64,000 bases of DNA, from NCBI GenBank assembly GCA_037178855.1, contig JASJZC010000002.1, forward strand, positions 7,638,501 to 7,702,500, in the 5' to 3' direction. Of the stretch, positions 1 through 12,012 are shown one piece after another. The position numbers were made by a program, and so were the translations under genes. The notes under the pieces were generated by a model. That model was given only the letters and a program-made list of their open reading frames with translations, was not told the origin of the DNA and did not search any database. Numbering within the stretch: position 1 is the first letter of the stretch; each line of letters starts with the position of its first letter. The stretch is from Oscheius sp. JU75. Taxonomy: Eukaryota; Nematoda; Chromadorea; Rhabditida; Rhabditidae.

Positions 1-351
1 CCGTTTAAAACGGTGCCTCTTTGTCTAGCTGTCGGCTCTTCTATCCAACACAAATCAAACGGCGAGTGGCTTGTTAGACAATAAATCTGTTCTGGCTCTT
101 CACGGCGTAAGTTTGTCGAAAAATTCAGTTTCGCCGTTGAAAACTAGCAAGTTTCCCGAAAACTGCAGTTTTCTCAACTAGCGAGAGTGCTTCACTTTTC
201 TCACATTGTCTTCTGCTTCCCACATTCCAAGTTCTCCTGTAAAAATATCTAAAAATTTATCGCAAATACCCGTCAACAACAACAAGTTAAAAAATGAAGA
301 ACATGGTTAACAGAAAAGTCTACGGTATCTACTAAATTCTCTCTTCACTAA

Positions 352-927
352 TTAATGAAGTCCGCCCTTCATCCAGTGGTCGATGAGGGTCGAGAAGGCC
401 GCAAAGCCGGCAGCTCCCCAGATCGCTGGCTTGATTCCGGCGCGAAGGCCGAGAAGCGCTCCGACAATTCCCCCCGAATAGGTTCCATTCCGCCAGTCAC
501 TCTTGGCTCGAGCAGATTCCAGTAGGCATTCGGTGCCTAATACGCAGTAATTTTCGGTACAAAAACGACAAAACTACCGGCAAACATTAGTCCAATAGAG
601 CCGAAGTTCTTTCCGTAGGATTTCATGCGCGTGCTCATCTCCTTCCACGTCTCTTTCAGTGATAGCTGAAATGTGATTTTGTTGTGGAAAAAAGGAAAAA
701 CTGACGGCTTTTGTGGGATCGTTGTTGACCATGCTCAGCTGGGGATCGACTGACGCCGTAAAGAGACCGAAGGCGACTCCTGAAACCAAATTGTTGAGTT
801 CTAATGATAGAAATAACTGACCGACTCCATATCCGAGAACTCCAGAGATTGTCGCCTTCACAGCACAGTTCTCCATTAGACGAGACATCATCAGCTCTTC
901 TTTCGTCATTTCTGGCAGGGAGAGCAT
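352..927 (-). CDS. TIM22: TIM22, mitochondrial inner-membrane carrier translocase channel
   Basis: Tim22 forms the channel of the carrier translocase that inserts multispanning proteins into the mitochondrial inner membrane. Four exons splice to about 150 residues. The three introns of 41-42 nt start gtcagt, gtcagt and gtagtt. Visible family motifs are [13 protein letters not shown], then [15 protein letters not shown] with [10 protein letters not shown], and the glycine-rich helix [20 protein letters not shown] near the C-terminus. The start is the ATG lying directly after an acceptor-like tttccag, as at other genes here; the upstream open frame has no ATG. The N-terminus is therefore shorter than in the human protein (about 194 residues), and an upstream coding exon cannot be ruled out. 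The family call is firm because the C-terminal half matches throughout. An unrecognised small gene lies about 260 bp upstream on the same strand. Confidence 0.9.
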
Positions 928-1183
928 CTGGAAAGTTGTGTATGCACACTGAAGAACAGCACGGCTTCTATTATTCTTTGTCACTTTTTCAGATCCGCTT
1001 GCTTTAAGCACTAATTTGCCAGGAAATACCGTCAATTATAATTTAAATAAAACGAGGGCTAAACGAAGAGTGGTTTGGTTTGTGTAAAAACACGACATTA
1101 GGGAACAGTGCAAAAACAGGCAGTAGAATACTGTAGGCAAATGGGAAACAATCCGGCTATACTAATGAACTTTTCGCGATCCC

Positions 1184-1521
1184 CTATCCTCTTTCAAAAA
1201 TCAAAAAATGCTTAAAAATAAGGATCTTGCACTTCTTCGAAGTCTATGATTTGAAAAAGATGTGTAAAAAATACCTGTTTAGGCTTGATCGGTGTTCTCT
1301 CTGGATTCCATGGTCGGGTTCTGGTCCCGAGCATCTGATCCATCATCAGCACGTAGTTTGACGGCTGGTAAACGAATTCCTGGACTTTTTATGCCAAAAA
1401 ATATGTAAAACCTTACTGGTTTAGGTGGAGCTGCTGGCTGTTCCGTCGTCTTCGGCCTCCCGAACGGATTCCCGAATAAATCCTCCATAGCCACTGGTCC
1501 GCTGTACATTTGGCTCGCCAT
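1184..1521 (-). CDS. Small unrecognised protein, Pro-rich
   Basis: I do not recognise this gene. An ATG lies just after an acceptor (ggttttcag). The first exon encodes [20 protein letters not shown] followed by a proline-rich stretch. A short GT-AG intron joins in phase 0 to a second exon reading [18 protein letters not shown], and a third short exon ends near 1184. The exon 1 to exon 2 join keeps the frame open and the second exon looks coding; the last exon is uncertain. The predicted protein is roughly 85 residues, with no membrane segment or signal peptide. It lies between LMBRD2 and TIM22 on the same strand, about 260 bp upstream of TIM22, so it could share a transcript with it. It could also be a piece of a longer gene whose other exons I missed. 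Confidence 0.4.
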
Positions 1522-2214
1522 ATCTTTTCTGAAAACCAAATTTTTGGGGTTCTGGCTCGCATGAAATTTTTCTTGCGAATATTCGCAACGCAAATGCGAA
1601 TAGTGAAACCAGGCTATCCGCCCATCCCTGGTCCTAGATGAAAAAATGGTCAGGCTACGACAGAGTTGTTTTCGTATATATTTGCCATTTTTTACATGAC
1701 TAAAGAGGTGGTACCAGCACAAAAAAAAAACTTTTCAGCTCAGTGATAAAGTCCTCTTTTTGGAATCTATCGGATATTCAGTGGGGTGGGTTCAGTCACC
1801 CGACATGAGCATTTTTTGCATCATTTACAGCCTACACTTCCGTCGAAAGAGATGCATTTTACATAATCACCAGATATTACAACAAAAACTCACAATTCAT
1901 GGCTAAAATCATACTTTTCATCAATAGAAAGAGTGCAAATTGTAGCAAATGCAGAGCAAAAGATACCACAAACTGTTATGAACAGTGTCACCTACAAAAC
2001 TACCATAAAAATATGCAATTTATTAGGTAAAAAAGACGGTAAAAATTGGTATGGCAAGGGCATAAAAAGATGGCAAGTTGACCCCTAGGTATTGCACACA
2101 GGCATAGAGTTATAATACAGGCGAGACCGTTGGGAGATATGCGAAGTTCTTTATCTACAAGAAAAACTGAGAAAGTGACTAAAAAGTGAGACCGGTATTG
2201 AAAGAATAAACTAT
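1522..2214. other. Intergenic gap between LMBRD2 and the small gene
   Basis: AT-rich sequence with no convincing exon on either strand. It contains only short open frames without splice support. Confidence 0.5.
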
Positions 2215-5200
2215 CTACATATCGTCGAAAATATTGCTCGGGGTTGGATGGTCACGGAAGGGACTGCTCCGCGGCTGTTGGCTGTCGATTCGTAGATTGA
2301 AAGAGGCGTCATCGAGCAGATTTCCCGTCTCCACATCGTCGGGATTCTGCTGTAGGATGGGGATGCGATCTTCTCGCTGCTGGAGAGGACTCAAGCGGTT
2401 TCGGCCTGCTACTATAAAAAGATCATGTAAAAATGGTTCAGTGAGGAAAATCCGTCACAAACAATGTGCCTACTGCCCCCACTCCCATGGATTGCCCAGT
2501 TTGAGCAGACAAGGAGTACAGGTGTGGTCTCTAACCTACATGTACTGGTCCACGTTTTTTGCGACGGGCTAAAAAAATTCATTATGCCTTTTTACTTGAT
2601 GTCTTGTTTCTGAACATTTAGATGGGTCCTATTTAGTGATAAATACAAAAAGAAACAGAAAAAAACAAAACTCCAAGACAAAAAATGTAGCAAGGGGGTA
2701 TTTTGGTGAAAATCTCGAAAGTTCCTCCCCCCTCTGCTTCATTTTTTCTTCTGGAGTTTTTGTGTTTCCTTTTCTATCTCTACTATTTAAACATAGTTTC
2801 TGTGGTGGACTGTGTTTTTCTGTTTGTTTGTTTGTCCGTGATCACGAAACGAAAGCGAGCCAATTATGTTGTCCAGAAGTTAGTTGTTCAGAAACAGTTA
2901 TTGCCTAAACTCAGCTTTCGGTATGCTCGAGAACCTGCCTTCTATCCCAATGAAGCCACCGGAAGCCTTTCGTTACTACGAAGCGGCGCAACCGCCAAAG
3001 GGCGTCTGGTTCATCACTAAATAGGACCCAACCCTATGTTCAGAAACAAAAAAAATCAAGATAAATGGCGTACTGAATGGTTTTAGCCCTCCGCAAAAAA
3101 AACTGGACCGGTTTGAACGCACACAAGCCTAGTCTCTAACTAGTTCATGTTTGAAAAACTCGGAGTCTTGTTTTGCACGCTGTAATTCTAGCTGACTTTT
3201 TGCAATTATTCCACGTTTTTACGGCCCTGAATTTTTCGTTTTCGTCCAAAAAGTCCAGAGAGTCGGTTAGAACTGAGCTCGAATCGGCTGTTAAAGCTCC
3301 ATTTTAAACAATTGGGTGTTGTAAACTAAGAGTCGTTTTTAGCGGACATAAAGCCATTGATGTGGTAACAAAGTAAGTCAAAAGATCCAGAATAATTGGA
3401 ATTTTTTTTTTTTTTTTTTTTGAAAAAACCAGATAATCCTTTGAATAGACCTCATACCTGCATCTCTTCTCTCCTTATTAGCCTTCCTGTTGATGCTGTT
3501 CCTCTCGAGCTGGACAAGACTCTTCCCGGCCTGGACCATGTCGTTTGTGAACTCGTCCTGCGCGATGAACTGGTCGATTCCGATCGAGTGCAGGAGCCAG
3601 GTCCCTAGTCTTAACAATTTTTAGGTGATTATAAGCATAAAAACCAACTTGTAGTAGGTGATGGCACAGAAGATTAGGATGCATATGGGCAGGTAGATGT
3701 TGATGCCCTTGGCGAGAATTGGAATCACGTCCAGATGGCCCATGAGACGTGTGAACTGCGTCTCCACGCCGTAATCCTTTATCAGAGTGATGTGCGAATC
3801 AAGATGAACCATTCCCAGGAAGTTGAGACAGATTGGAGGAGTGAGACGGCACATTAGCCTGGAAAATTGTTTTGATATAGCCCGAAAATGAAAAACTTAC
3901 ATGGCGCTGAAGATGAGACTGTTCTCGTCGGTATTCTGATGCGGGTCCAAATGGTAGTAGCGGTAGATCTTGAGACGGAAGATCGTAAAGTAGGCACACC
4001 AGCAGAGGTAAAAGATGATCCCGATGGCCACAAACTGAAATAAGAGGAATTAGAATAGAGACTCAGCTGGGAAATTTTGTGGAACGTGGAAGGTAGAGGG
4101 CCGCGCAAATTGCAAAAACAAAAGGAGAGCCCTTTGAAGAAAATCGCGCAAGAATTCTTGGACCGCAGAGATCTATCTGGCCCCTGAATAGCTTGCTGGA
4201 AACCTTCTTCACTTTTCTATGTGGGTTTTCCATGGCAGTGTTGGCACAATTGAGGCGAACTGCGCTTATAGACATCACTGGAGAAGAACCCATAGGCAAT
4301 AGGCTACGGCTCGGACTGGCACATTTAAATTAAAAAAAACAGTACCAACCTCTGTATATTTGTAATGGAAACGCTGCGCAGCATAGTCCATAATGAGAGC
4401 AGCTGGTGAAAGGGTCGGATGGACGATAAAGAAGGTGCACTCAGAGAGTAGAATTAGTCCCGTCATCACAGTCATCAGTACGGCTATCACCTAAGCTTTT
4501 TTGGTTAATTAAACGAATAAAATCCTACCTTCGTGGCCGGTCCCTTAAACACAACCTGCCAGTAGTATTCTGCTGTGGATTTCGTATCAATCCGGCCCGT
4601 TACCTCGGCTTGGGCGACGTCTTCGAGGTATAGAGCCTTTCCCATCAGATGCTTCCATCGGGCCGAGGTTCTTTTATAGTTCTGAACGGCCTCGATGACG
4701 TATTTGTGATGGGCGACGAGATATTTGTCCGGATTGTTGATGTACTTGTTGTCGGCCGAGCCGGAGAACTCGGTCGCGCTTCGTGCCGGGAAGATCTCGT
4801 CGATTATCTGGAGACAAAATTGGTTAGAAAAATGTGGAAAAGTCCATGAATCTATTGAAGAATCGTTCACGAGAGAAAGTACTGAAACACCCCTACCTCT
4901 TGAGGAAACTTCGCGAGAACTTCCTGTGCCAGATCGCGTAGTTTGTAATCGTTTTGAACGCTGTTCAATATCCTCCTCGACTCGCGGTAGAGCTGCTTCA
5001 GAGTGTCTTCCACGTCATTCTTCTCACCGGACAGCTTCTCCAAATCGAAATAGGTCTTCTTCAATCGGTAACTTCGACTCCCAGTGTGCCAGAGACTCCG
5101 AGGCAGCTCAACCAGCCCATATCCGAGCAGGACGACGAGCAGAAACAGGCCCCAGGTGTTGGAGGCCGAGATTAGGATGACTTTTAGATGTTCACTAAGC

Positions 5201-5964
5201 ATTTCACATTAGAAACTGAAAAAATAAGGCCATACCTGTTTATTCTGACTCCCTTCACCACGGCATACATGAGAATTAGGACGAAGACGGCCAAGTAGAG
5301 GCCGTAATAGATGACATTGTTCAAGATTGCTGATTTGAGACGAGCTGTCGCGGTGAAATCTCCGGCATTATAGTAGGACTGGAGAAGAGGCAGAATTAGC
5401 CTGAAATTGCTTTGCTTTTATGGAAAATGTATTACTTTGCAGCATAAGCAATCTGCGTATCCAAAACTACGGTTATAGACAGATGATTTTCGGCAGCTTT
5501 ATGTTGCCAGCAGGCATAAATATGAAGCTGTCACAAGTCAAAGCTTAAGAACAAGAAGGAAATTCACCAGCAAAGTGCTTGAGCTGACCAGTAAACGACT
5601 CTCCACAGCCTAAGAAGAACCTGATCTGGGACGTATCCTTCTGGCTTTTCGCACGGCTCCGTAGCGTTCGTTCGCTGGTACTCGCAGCGATTGTAAAAAG
5701 TCTAAAAAAAGATGTTGTTTTAGAGATTTACAGCAAAAAAAACAACTCACAATGGAAACATCGAGTGGCAAGACAAAAATGATGATGAAGGAAAAGTACC
5801 AACCGATGAAGACGGACCCGCAGACCATTGGAGACAATCTGCGCCAGTTTGCATACTAAAATTAGGTTGATTAACGGGAAAACTAGAGAATCTACCTTAT
5901 TTAATAGCCAAATGGTTAGTAGGAAACAGGAGAATAGCTCCGCTCCAAGCAATAATACTCCCAT
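2215..5964 (-). CDS. LMBRD2: LMBR1 domain-containing protein 2 (LMBRD2)
   Basis: A multispanning membrane protein of the LMBR1 family; vertebrate LMBRD2 has been linked to GPCR signalling. About ten exons can be read in order. Exon 1 is a start helix ([20 protein letters not shown]). The next carries [11 protein letters not shown], then NRCEYQRT and [12 protein letters not shown]. The hallmark [20 protein letters not shown] is near 5.15 kb, followed by a coiled segment, [34 protein letters not shown] and, near 3.55 kb, [22 protein letters not shown] 1046-bp last intron (2412-3457) leads to a disordered tail ending SNIFDDM. The order and spacing of motifs match the animal LMBRD2 family. That intron holds an inverted-repeat element. 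The start follows an AG, consistent with trans-splicing. Confidence 0.9.
2595..3062. repeat. MITE-like inverted-repeat element in the LMBRD2 last intron
   Basis: The left end (2595-2640) and the reverse complement of the right end (3012-3062) share tgtttctgaacat and gggtcctatttagtgat with small gaps, an inverted repeat of about 45 bp. The interior of about 370 bp is T-rich. A short open frame at 2920-3030 on the plus strand ends inside the right arm. The structure suits a non-autonomous DNA transposon. No clear target-site duplication was seen. Confidence 0.6.
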
Positions 5965-7027
5965 CTTCTGTCACAATCGGCTCATACTATTTTTATTCTG
6001 GAAAATAAGAATAGTAGCTAATATTGGTCTGTAAGAAGGAGAGAGAGAAAAAACGAATGACGTCGGTACGCAATTCGGAGACGCGCACGCGCATTCATCG
6101 ATTATCCCTTGGGAGAAAGAGAGGTTTGGCCATCGGATATCTATGATACCTTTCCCAAGACAGAACGGTAAGAAGACAGACAGAGAGACAGGAACCGGTA
6201 GGCTACAAGCTACTTGCTAATTAGGGTTTCCGCAAATTAGAAACCTTTCTATATTCTGTTCAGAAACAGGGTTAACTGGCGGCAGACTCTAGGAATTTTT
6301 CCTCGCGGGACCTGTCGCGCCGGTCCTTTAATATTTAGCAATGGATTTTCGCAATTTTCTTATCCTTTTCACAACAGAAATCGACATGGCACCGTGCTTG
6401 TAACATAGTCGATATGAATACAAAAAAGACTGATAAGCAAAAAATACAGAAAACTGGGGGTTAAACGCTGCCAAATGTTAAAGGACTGGCGCATCGTCTC
6501 TTCCTCCCGACGGGACAACAGTCTACCGAACTCCCACCATCTTCATCGAAATACGCGCGATATAAACTGTCAATCACAACAATAGGGATCTTTCAAAGAC
6601 AGATTGAACTTTTAACATTTTTATTGTTTTCTTAGGTTTCAATCACTCGCCTCGCTGTCTCTCCCATCAAAAAGCAACTAATGTCACAAAGAGAGAGAGA
6701 GCCGAGACGAGCGTCAAACGGTGGGAGATAAATATGTGGAAATACTAAAAAAGAGACTCAAATTTTGCAGATTCAGGGGGAGAGAATATCGGCATCGGTT
6801 AAAAAGGTGGGAGAACGTACTCGCTCTAGGCGAGTAGACAAGCTAAAAATATGCAAACCTGGGAAATATGTGTGAAGAAGTTGACAGAGAGATAGACTCA
6901 CAACACAGCGAAAAAGAAGGAGAATAGGGCCATACAAAAATCTCTACATAGAATTTTGTAGTTTTCAATGGGATCGGAGCAACTACCCGGAGGGACAATA
7001 GAGAGTAGAGGGAAAAAAAAAGAGAGG
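5965..7027. other. Intergenic region, GA-rich, with one MITE-like repeat
   Basis: No supported exon. It contains gagagaga runs near 6030-6120 and 6690-6710, a short inverted-repeat element (listed separately), and the 3' flank of PAIP1. It is likely the promoter region of LMBRD2 plus transposon remnants. Confidence 0.5.
6311..6500. repeat. Short inverted-repeat element
   Basis: The segment gcgccggtcctttaatattt with tagca at 6316-6340 is matched in reverse complement by tgccaaatgttaaaggactg with gcgc at 6469-6492, with three mismatches over about 25 bp. This looks like a small MITE or solo foldback. Confidence 0.45.
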
Positions 7028-10000
7028 TTATGACGACTTTTCCTCCTCCTCGTCCTTCGGAGGTTGGGGAGTCGTCGAATTGACCTCATCATCTTTCTTC
7101 TGCTGCTCCTGGAGCGAAAGGTCGTTGATCATGTTGGTCATCGTGCATTCCATCAGAGCCTCTTCCTTCATGAACGAGTCGAACTCATTCATCACGTCAG
7201 CCTCGTCCAGAGAGGTGTCCGAGGGATCGTTCACCGAGAACTGGCTGCTGGCTGAAAATTGGAAATGATTAGGTTTGGAAAATAGTAACGTTTCCGATAT
7301 TTTTGAACGAGTTTGGATAAAAGTAAAATTTTTTATAGCTATATGACAGGCCAAAAAAAAATCTTAACAATTAATTGATTCGATGTTTCCAACTCGAAAC
7401 ATCGAATCAATGAAGTCTCGATGTTAAAATGCTTCATGCTACGAATTACAATACGAGGCAAACGAGATCTCGCTGTGTATTCATTTGAGTTACCTAAAAA
7501 GAGGTAAGAAAAAACCCACATTCACCCTCTAAACACTCCTCCAGAAACTTGCTCTCGTCATCATTGAGTTCCAGCATGCTGCCATCGGCGCAGTAGACGG
7601 ATGGTGTCGTCTTGGTGGTCTGAACCTTGCCTTTTATGAAAACAGGATGATAAAAAACGAACTGCAGGTCCCCAACCCTTGTTTCTCTGATCGATGAGAT
7701 CCTTGATTTGGGCTTTGATCGTCTCGCTGAGCTTCGGATGTCCGTTGGCGTAGCCCATCAGGGTCGAGAGAAGCTGACAGAGGCTGTCGTAGACAGCCGG
7801 GACCCCGTCCAAATCACGTCCGGCCAGCTTCAAAACTTGGAGAAGGAGCTTCATGGACTCGTCCGAGACGTTGCTAGGATGGAGGAAGTCCTTCATCTGG
7901 ACGATGACGGCGTCCGCGAGCGGCGGCAGCTTCTTTCCGGCAACTTCCTGAATTTGCAGCTCCTGTTTGGAGGGGTAATAGTGGTTCTTTCTTTGTCATT
8001 TTTTGGTCCCCAGGACCAAAAGCTCATGAAAATTCGTAAAGGAAGAAACAGAAAAACTCACAGTCTCGAGGCGAGTATAGAGATCGGAGAAGAACATGAG
8101 CAGATTGGCCTTCTGCTGGAAGGTTCCAGCCTTTGGTCGTCCCGTGTGCGTCTGCTCCAGAACTGGTAGAATGGCGGCGGCCATGAGCTCTGGGACCTCA
8201 TTGGCCAGGAAAGCCACAATCCGGGCCATCGTGTACTGGGCCTGGTAGTCCGAATGAGAAGAGTAGGGCATTGGCGGCGGGGTGACCATGGTAGCCTGCA
8301 AATTTGACGTATTTTTGAACTGTTTTCGTAGGCAAATTATGTCAGCTCTGGTAAAATTCAGGGAGAAAGCTTACCATTTCGCAAGCTGTCTGAATAGCCA
8401 GCTTCTTGGCCTCAATGCTCATGTGCTTCGAGCTCATGCGATCCTTGATAGCCAGGGCCCACGAGTTGAAATCCTCTCCGCCAGGCAGCAGCTGCTCCAG
8501 TCCGACCAGAATCTGTAAAAGTGGTCATAGAGCATGTACTAATGAGGGCATACTCGAACTCGAACTGAAAACAAAAACAAGCACGAACCTCCTGGATCTC
8601 CTTGTAATTCTCCGACTTTTGATGCTGCTCGCGTAGATCATTTGTAGCCACGTATTGCTGCTGCTGAGCAAAGCCGTACTGAAAATCATAACAGGTAAGT
8701 TGGACTTGCAAAATAGCATGTGTAGCCATTCGGATAGAGTTTACGGACAAAAGACTAGCCCGATATTTATACCGGAATCTTTTTGCTTTACTTAACATTG
8801 CTGGTAAATTCAGCTCATTTTTATTATGAGTCTACCGCGTATTGACCAGAAAAGAGGAGCAAAGGGTGCAGTAATGAATTCTCAACTGTCGTAAAAAGGA
8901 AGGAAGGCTTGCTATTCTCCCTATTTTCGACCAAAAGCGAAATCGAGAGTTCAAGAAAATCTTCTCGCTTCTACGCTTCGAATTCAATGCAAAAAAATAG
9001 ACTCGAGATTATGTGGCAAATAGGTCTTCAAAACTTGTCAACAGTTGCCGATCTATCTCAAATCTTACAAGCTTTCTCTTTCAAAATAAACCTTTTTTTT
9101 TTTTTTTTTACAAAAACGTTACCTGATCGAATCCCAAGTCGTCTCCAGGGTAGAAGGAAGTCATGGCCGGCTGACCCTGAAATCGTGAAATAAGTACGAG
9201 GAAGAACGATCTATGGATCCGAATATGCTTCTCGAACTGTTTGCCAAAGGACGCCACTGTGGATCCAGCTGGCTGAACATTAGAGAGCGGGGGAAAAACA
9301 AGGCTTTGCTGAGTGAAAGTTGCGCGGTAAAACGGCCGTGGAATCAATAGAAATCGTCCGGGGTGGGCTGTGTTCGAATTTTGTTTAGAGAGAAAGAGAG
9401 AGGGAGAGGGGCTCGTTCCAGAGGTAAACACCCGCCGCCAGTGTGCAAAACAACGCATAAAATCGGCTCTCTGGATGGTCAAATGCGGTCAATCGCTGTT
9501 TTTTTTTTCAGTCTCAGAGAGATTCGACGAAACTGTCCGGCTAGCAGACTGGCTACCTGCGCGCAGCGGGAGAGAGGAAAGGAGATCATTTGTATACACA
9601 CACCCTCGTCCTTTCTCCTCCTCTTATTCAAATAAAACCTACATAGTCGTTGTAGTCGAACTGCTGCTGCTGCTGTTGTTGTTGCTGAATAGGCTGCTGC
9701 TGAGGTCTGTACATCGAAGCGTTGCCATAGCTGGGCTGTTGGTAGTTGAACTGAAAAATGAGAGGATTAGCTATTGGACAGGGTAGCAACTCCTTAGAAC
9801 ATGAACAAGTAGATAAATTGCACTTTGACAGGTTGACAGAATGATGGACATGCGTGTGGCGTGTAGAGTCACTGGGAATCTCAATAGAAACCAAACCAAT
9901 TAAGAAAAGGACTTGCAAAAGGGACGGTAGAGCAAAGCTGGCTCAAAAGTAGTGATAATACGATACAGTAAAGGCAACATGATCCGCTTTTCTCTCACGA

Positions 10001-10542
10001 AGAACCGCCTCAATGCCCATAACACTGGTCTCATACCAAGAACCTAGCCTCTCGCTAGTTCTACGCTCGCGATCATGGTCTGCTAGTGTAGTGGTTATCA
10101 CGCTTCCTTCACACGGAAGAGGTCGCCGGTTCGAACCCGGCGCAGACCTATCTTTTGCATTCGTGGTCAAATATGACCGATTTTTAATTGGGAATAGGCG
10201 ATCAACTTTTTCTACCAAAGATACTTTGATCTGTGATAAATTGGAGGCGTACTGTGGGTAAGCAAAAGGACACGAAACAGGGCTTCGAATATTGTAAAAA
10301 TTAGTTTCAAAAATGACCTAAATCTTTACCGAATTAGGCTGTCCATAGTGCATGTGCGGATTGGGCTGCTGCATGGCGGCATAGCTCGGCTGTTGAGGCT
10401 GCTGCCGCGGCACGAAAGCGTTGGCATTCGGGTTGAAGAGATGCTGCTGTTGTTGTTGGAGGTGTCGTGGCATCATCTGCTGCTGCGGCTCCATTCCTTG
10501 CAGATAGGACGGCGAAACGTTGTCATAATAGTTGTACGACAT
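7028..10542 (-). CDS. PAIP1: PAIP1-like poly(A)-binding-protein-interacting MIF4G protein
   Basis: PAIP1 bridges poly(A)-binding protein and eIF4A/eIF3 to stimulate cytoplasmic translation. The start ATG (MSYNYYDNVSPSYLQG) directly follows tttcag. The N-terminus is Gln/Pro/Tyr-rich with several Q runs encoded near 9.66-9.73 and 10.39-10.49 kb, followed by an exon with a FYPGDDLGF motif typical of the PAM2-side region. The MIF4G-like domain runs over exons 8.7-7.68 kb and includes ILPVLEQTHTG, ILVGLEQLLP, FFSDLYTRLET, MKDFLHPSNVSDESMKLLLQ, VLKLAGRDLDG and a closing DQRNKGWG. After it come VYCADGSML and an acidic tail ending EEEEKSS (PAM1-like region). The domain order equals that of human PAIP1. 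One long intron holds a tRNA-Val gene on the opposite strand. The exact PAM2 residues could not be confirmed. Confidence 0.85.
7374..7411. repeat. Perfect 16-bp hairpin in a PAIP1 intron
   Basis: Arms 7374-7389 and 7396-7411 (attgattcgatgtttc and its exact complement) are separated by six bases. The hairpin is too short for a standard pre-miRNA and no terminator role is expected here. Confidence 0.7.
10077..10149 (+). tRNA. tRNA-Val (CAC)
   Basis: The sequence folds as a full cloverleaf. The 7-bp acceptor ggtctgc (10077-10083) pairs exactly with gcagacc (10142-10148). The anticodon stem cttcc/ggaag closes the loop ttcacac with anticodon CAC at 10110-10112. The T arm gccgg-ttcgaac-ccggc is perfect, and the A box (tagtgtagtggttatcac) matches eukaryotic tRNA-Val. 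It lies inside a PAIP1 intron, antisense to that gene. It is the only intact tRNA gene in the window; the other tRNA-like sequences here are degenerate. Confidence 0.96.
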
Positions 10543-12012
10543 CTGAAAATGAGGTTTCCTTGGAGTATACGAGGACAAGGAAATTGAGATCAATAGTGAT
10601 GATAATCACCAACATTAACGTAGTAATTAGGAGAAAACTACCACCTAACAAGCAAACAATTGAACAATGAGTGGGACTTCAGGGAAAAGTAGCAAAAAAA
10701 AACTTCATCCAGAAAGCCAGAAGGTGCGTCTTGTTCATATTTTTTCCAATTTTCTGATCAATTGCAACCGTTTAAAGCATCGTAAGCGAGTATGAAGAGC
10801 TTACAAAGCTAGAAGTCAGGAGGACGCCAAAAAATGTGATAACAGCGTGTAAACAAGTGAAAAGGCTATCTGGAGAGTCACCAAAAGGATTTTCATGGTT
10901 TCGCACAAGTTTTGAGCTCAGGTACAGGAATTCTACGGCTTGTGAAACATGCATAGCGATAGTGGAACGTACGCGAAGAAGTTATAATGCTAGAAAGATG
11001 ATAAATACAAACTAAATGATAGGGAAGCAGTGCCAAATAATAGACGTAATCATGTTTTTTTTTTTAAATATTTCCCTCATAAGGCTTCTGGGGTGGGCTA
11101 AATGAAAAAAACTGTTAGTCGAATTTAGAGACCAATAAAACAGAGTTTCAGACGGAACATAGCGGAAGATTCACCTTCTGAACACTTTATGTGAGTTTGC
11201 AATAAAACCTCTCCAGTTCACGGAGAAAAAAACGAATTACGAACCAGGTAGTACAACAATAAAGTGAAAGAATAACAGATTACCTAGGAAAATTCGCTGA
11301 GAGAAGCAAAAAATAATCAGAGAAATGCTTTAAAACAAAATCTGGTTGCCGGGGAGATTTCCTATGTGAATGTTGGGCGTTGGAAACAATTACACAACAA
11401 GGCATGCAAACAGGCAGAGAAAGCAGAACAATTCTTTTTCGCTTTTTTCGCGAGAAAGAAAGGAGATTTATTTTGAAGAGGATGACATAAAGTGCTCCAG
11501 GCAAAAAAGAATGGGTCACCATCGAGCTGGCTTGGGAAAAGAGCGGAGTTGACAATTTCAAATTTCAAAAATTCACGTAAAAACGCCTCAAATTTGCTTG
11601 CGCACTGATTTTTGATCATGAAATGGTCGAAAATTTCGGCAAATGGCTTGGTAAAGCCAAAACAATTGTTAAATGAGCATGCTGGACTGGAATTAATTTA
11701 ACAGGGTAAATATCGATATTTCTCGGCAAAAATACGACGCCTCCTTCGCAAAATATTAGAGTTGGGTGTTTTTCCGTAAGAACACAGAAACTAGCATACT
11801 TATATGCAGAAACAAAAGACCAAATACACCAATTTTTTGAAGAAATGTTAGGGAAACATACCCAGAAGTAGCCGCTGATAAACAGATAGAAAAATCTTTA
11901 TAACGAGAACAACTCGAACGAAAAACTCTCTACGCTTCGCACCCGTAAAAGCTCGTAACAAACAAAAAGTTAATAATAGAAAACTCCTATAACTAGAGAA
12001 ACTATAAGCGAT
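10543..12012. other. Gap between TTC19 and PAIP1
   Basis: About 1.47 kb with no exon I can support on either strand. It is AT-rich with scattered short open frames (for example 11280-11619 minus) that lack family similarity and splice context. It includes the PAIP1 5' flank and the TTC19 3' flank. Confidence 0.5.

Noticed and set aside
2703-3020. Plus-strand open frame of about 105 codons
   Set aside because: It lies within the LMBRD2 intronic inverted-repeat element, is dominated by T-rich Phe/Leu codons and has no splice or family support; only its end is mentioned as a finding.
9363-9786. Plus-strand open frames opposite PAIP1
   Set aside because: They are the complement of the PAIP1 poly-Gln coding and adjoining intron sequence (Leu runs from CTG repeats).
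11280-11619. Minus-strand open frames in the TTC19-PAIP1 gap
   Set aside because: No family similarity, low-complexity composition and no plausible exon joins.
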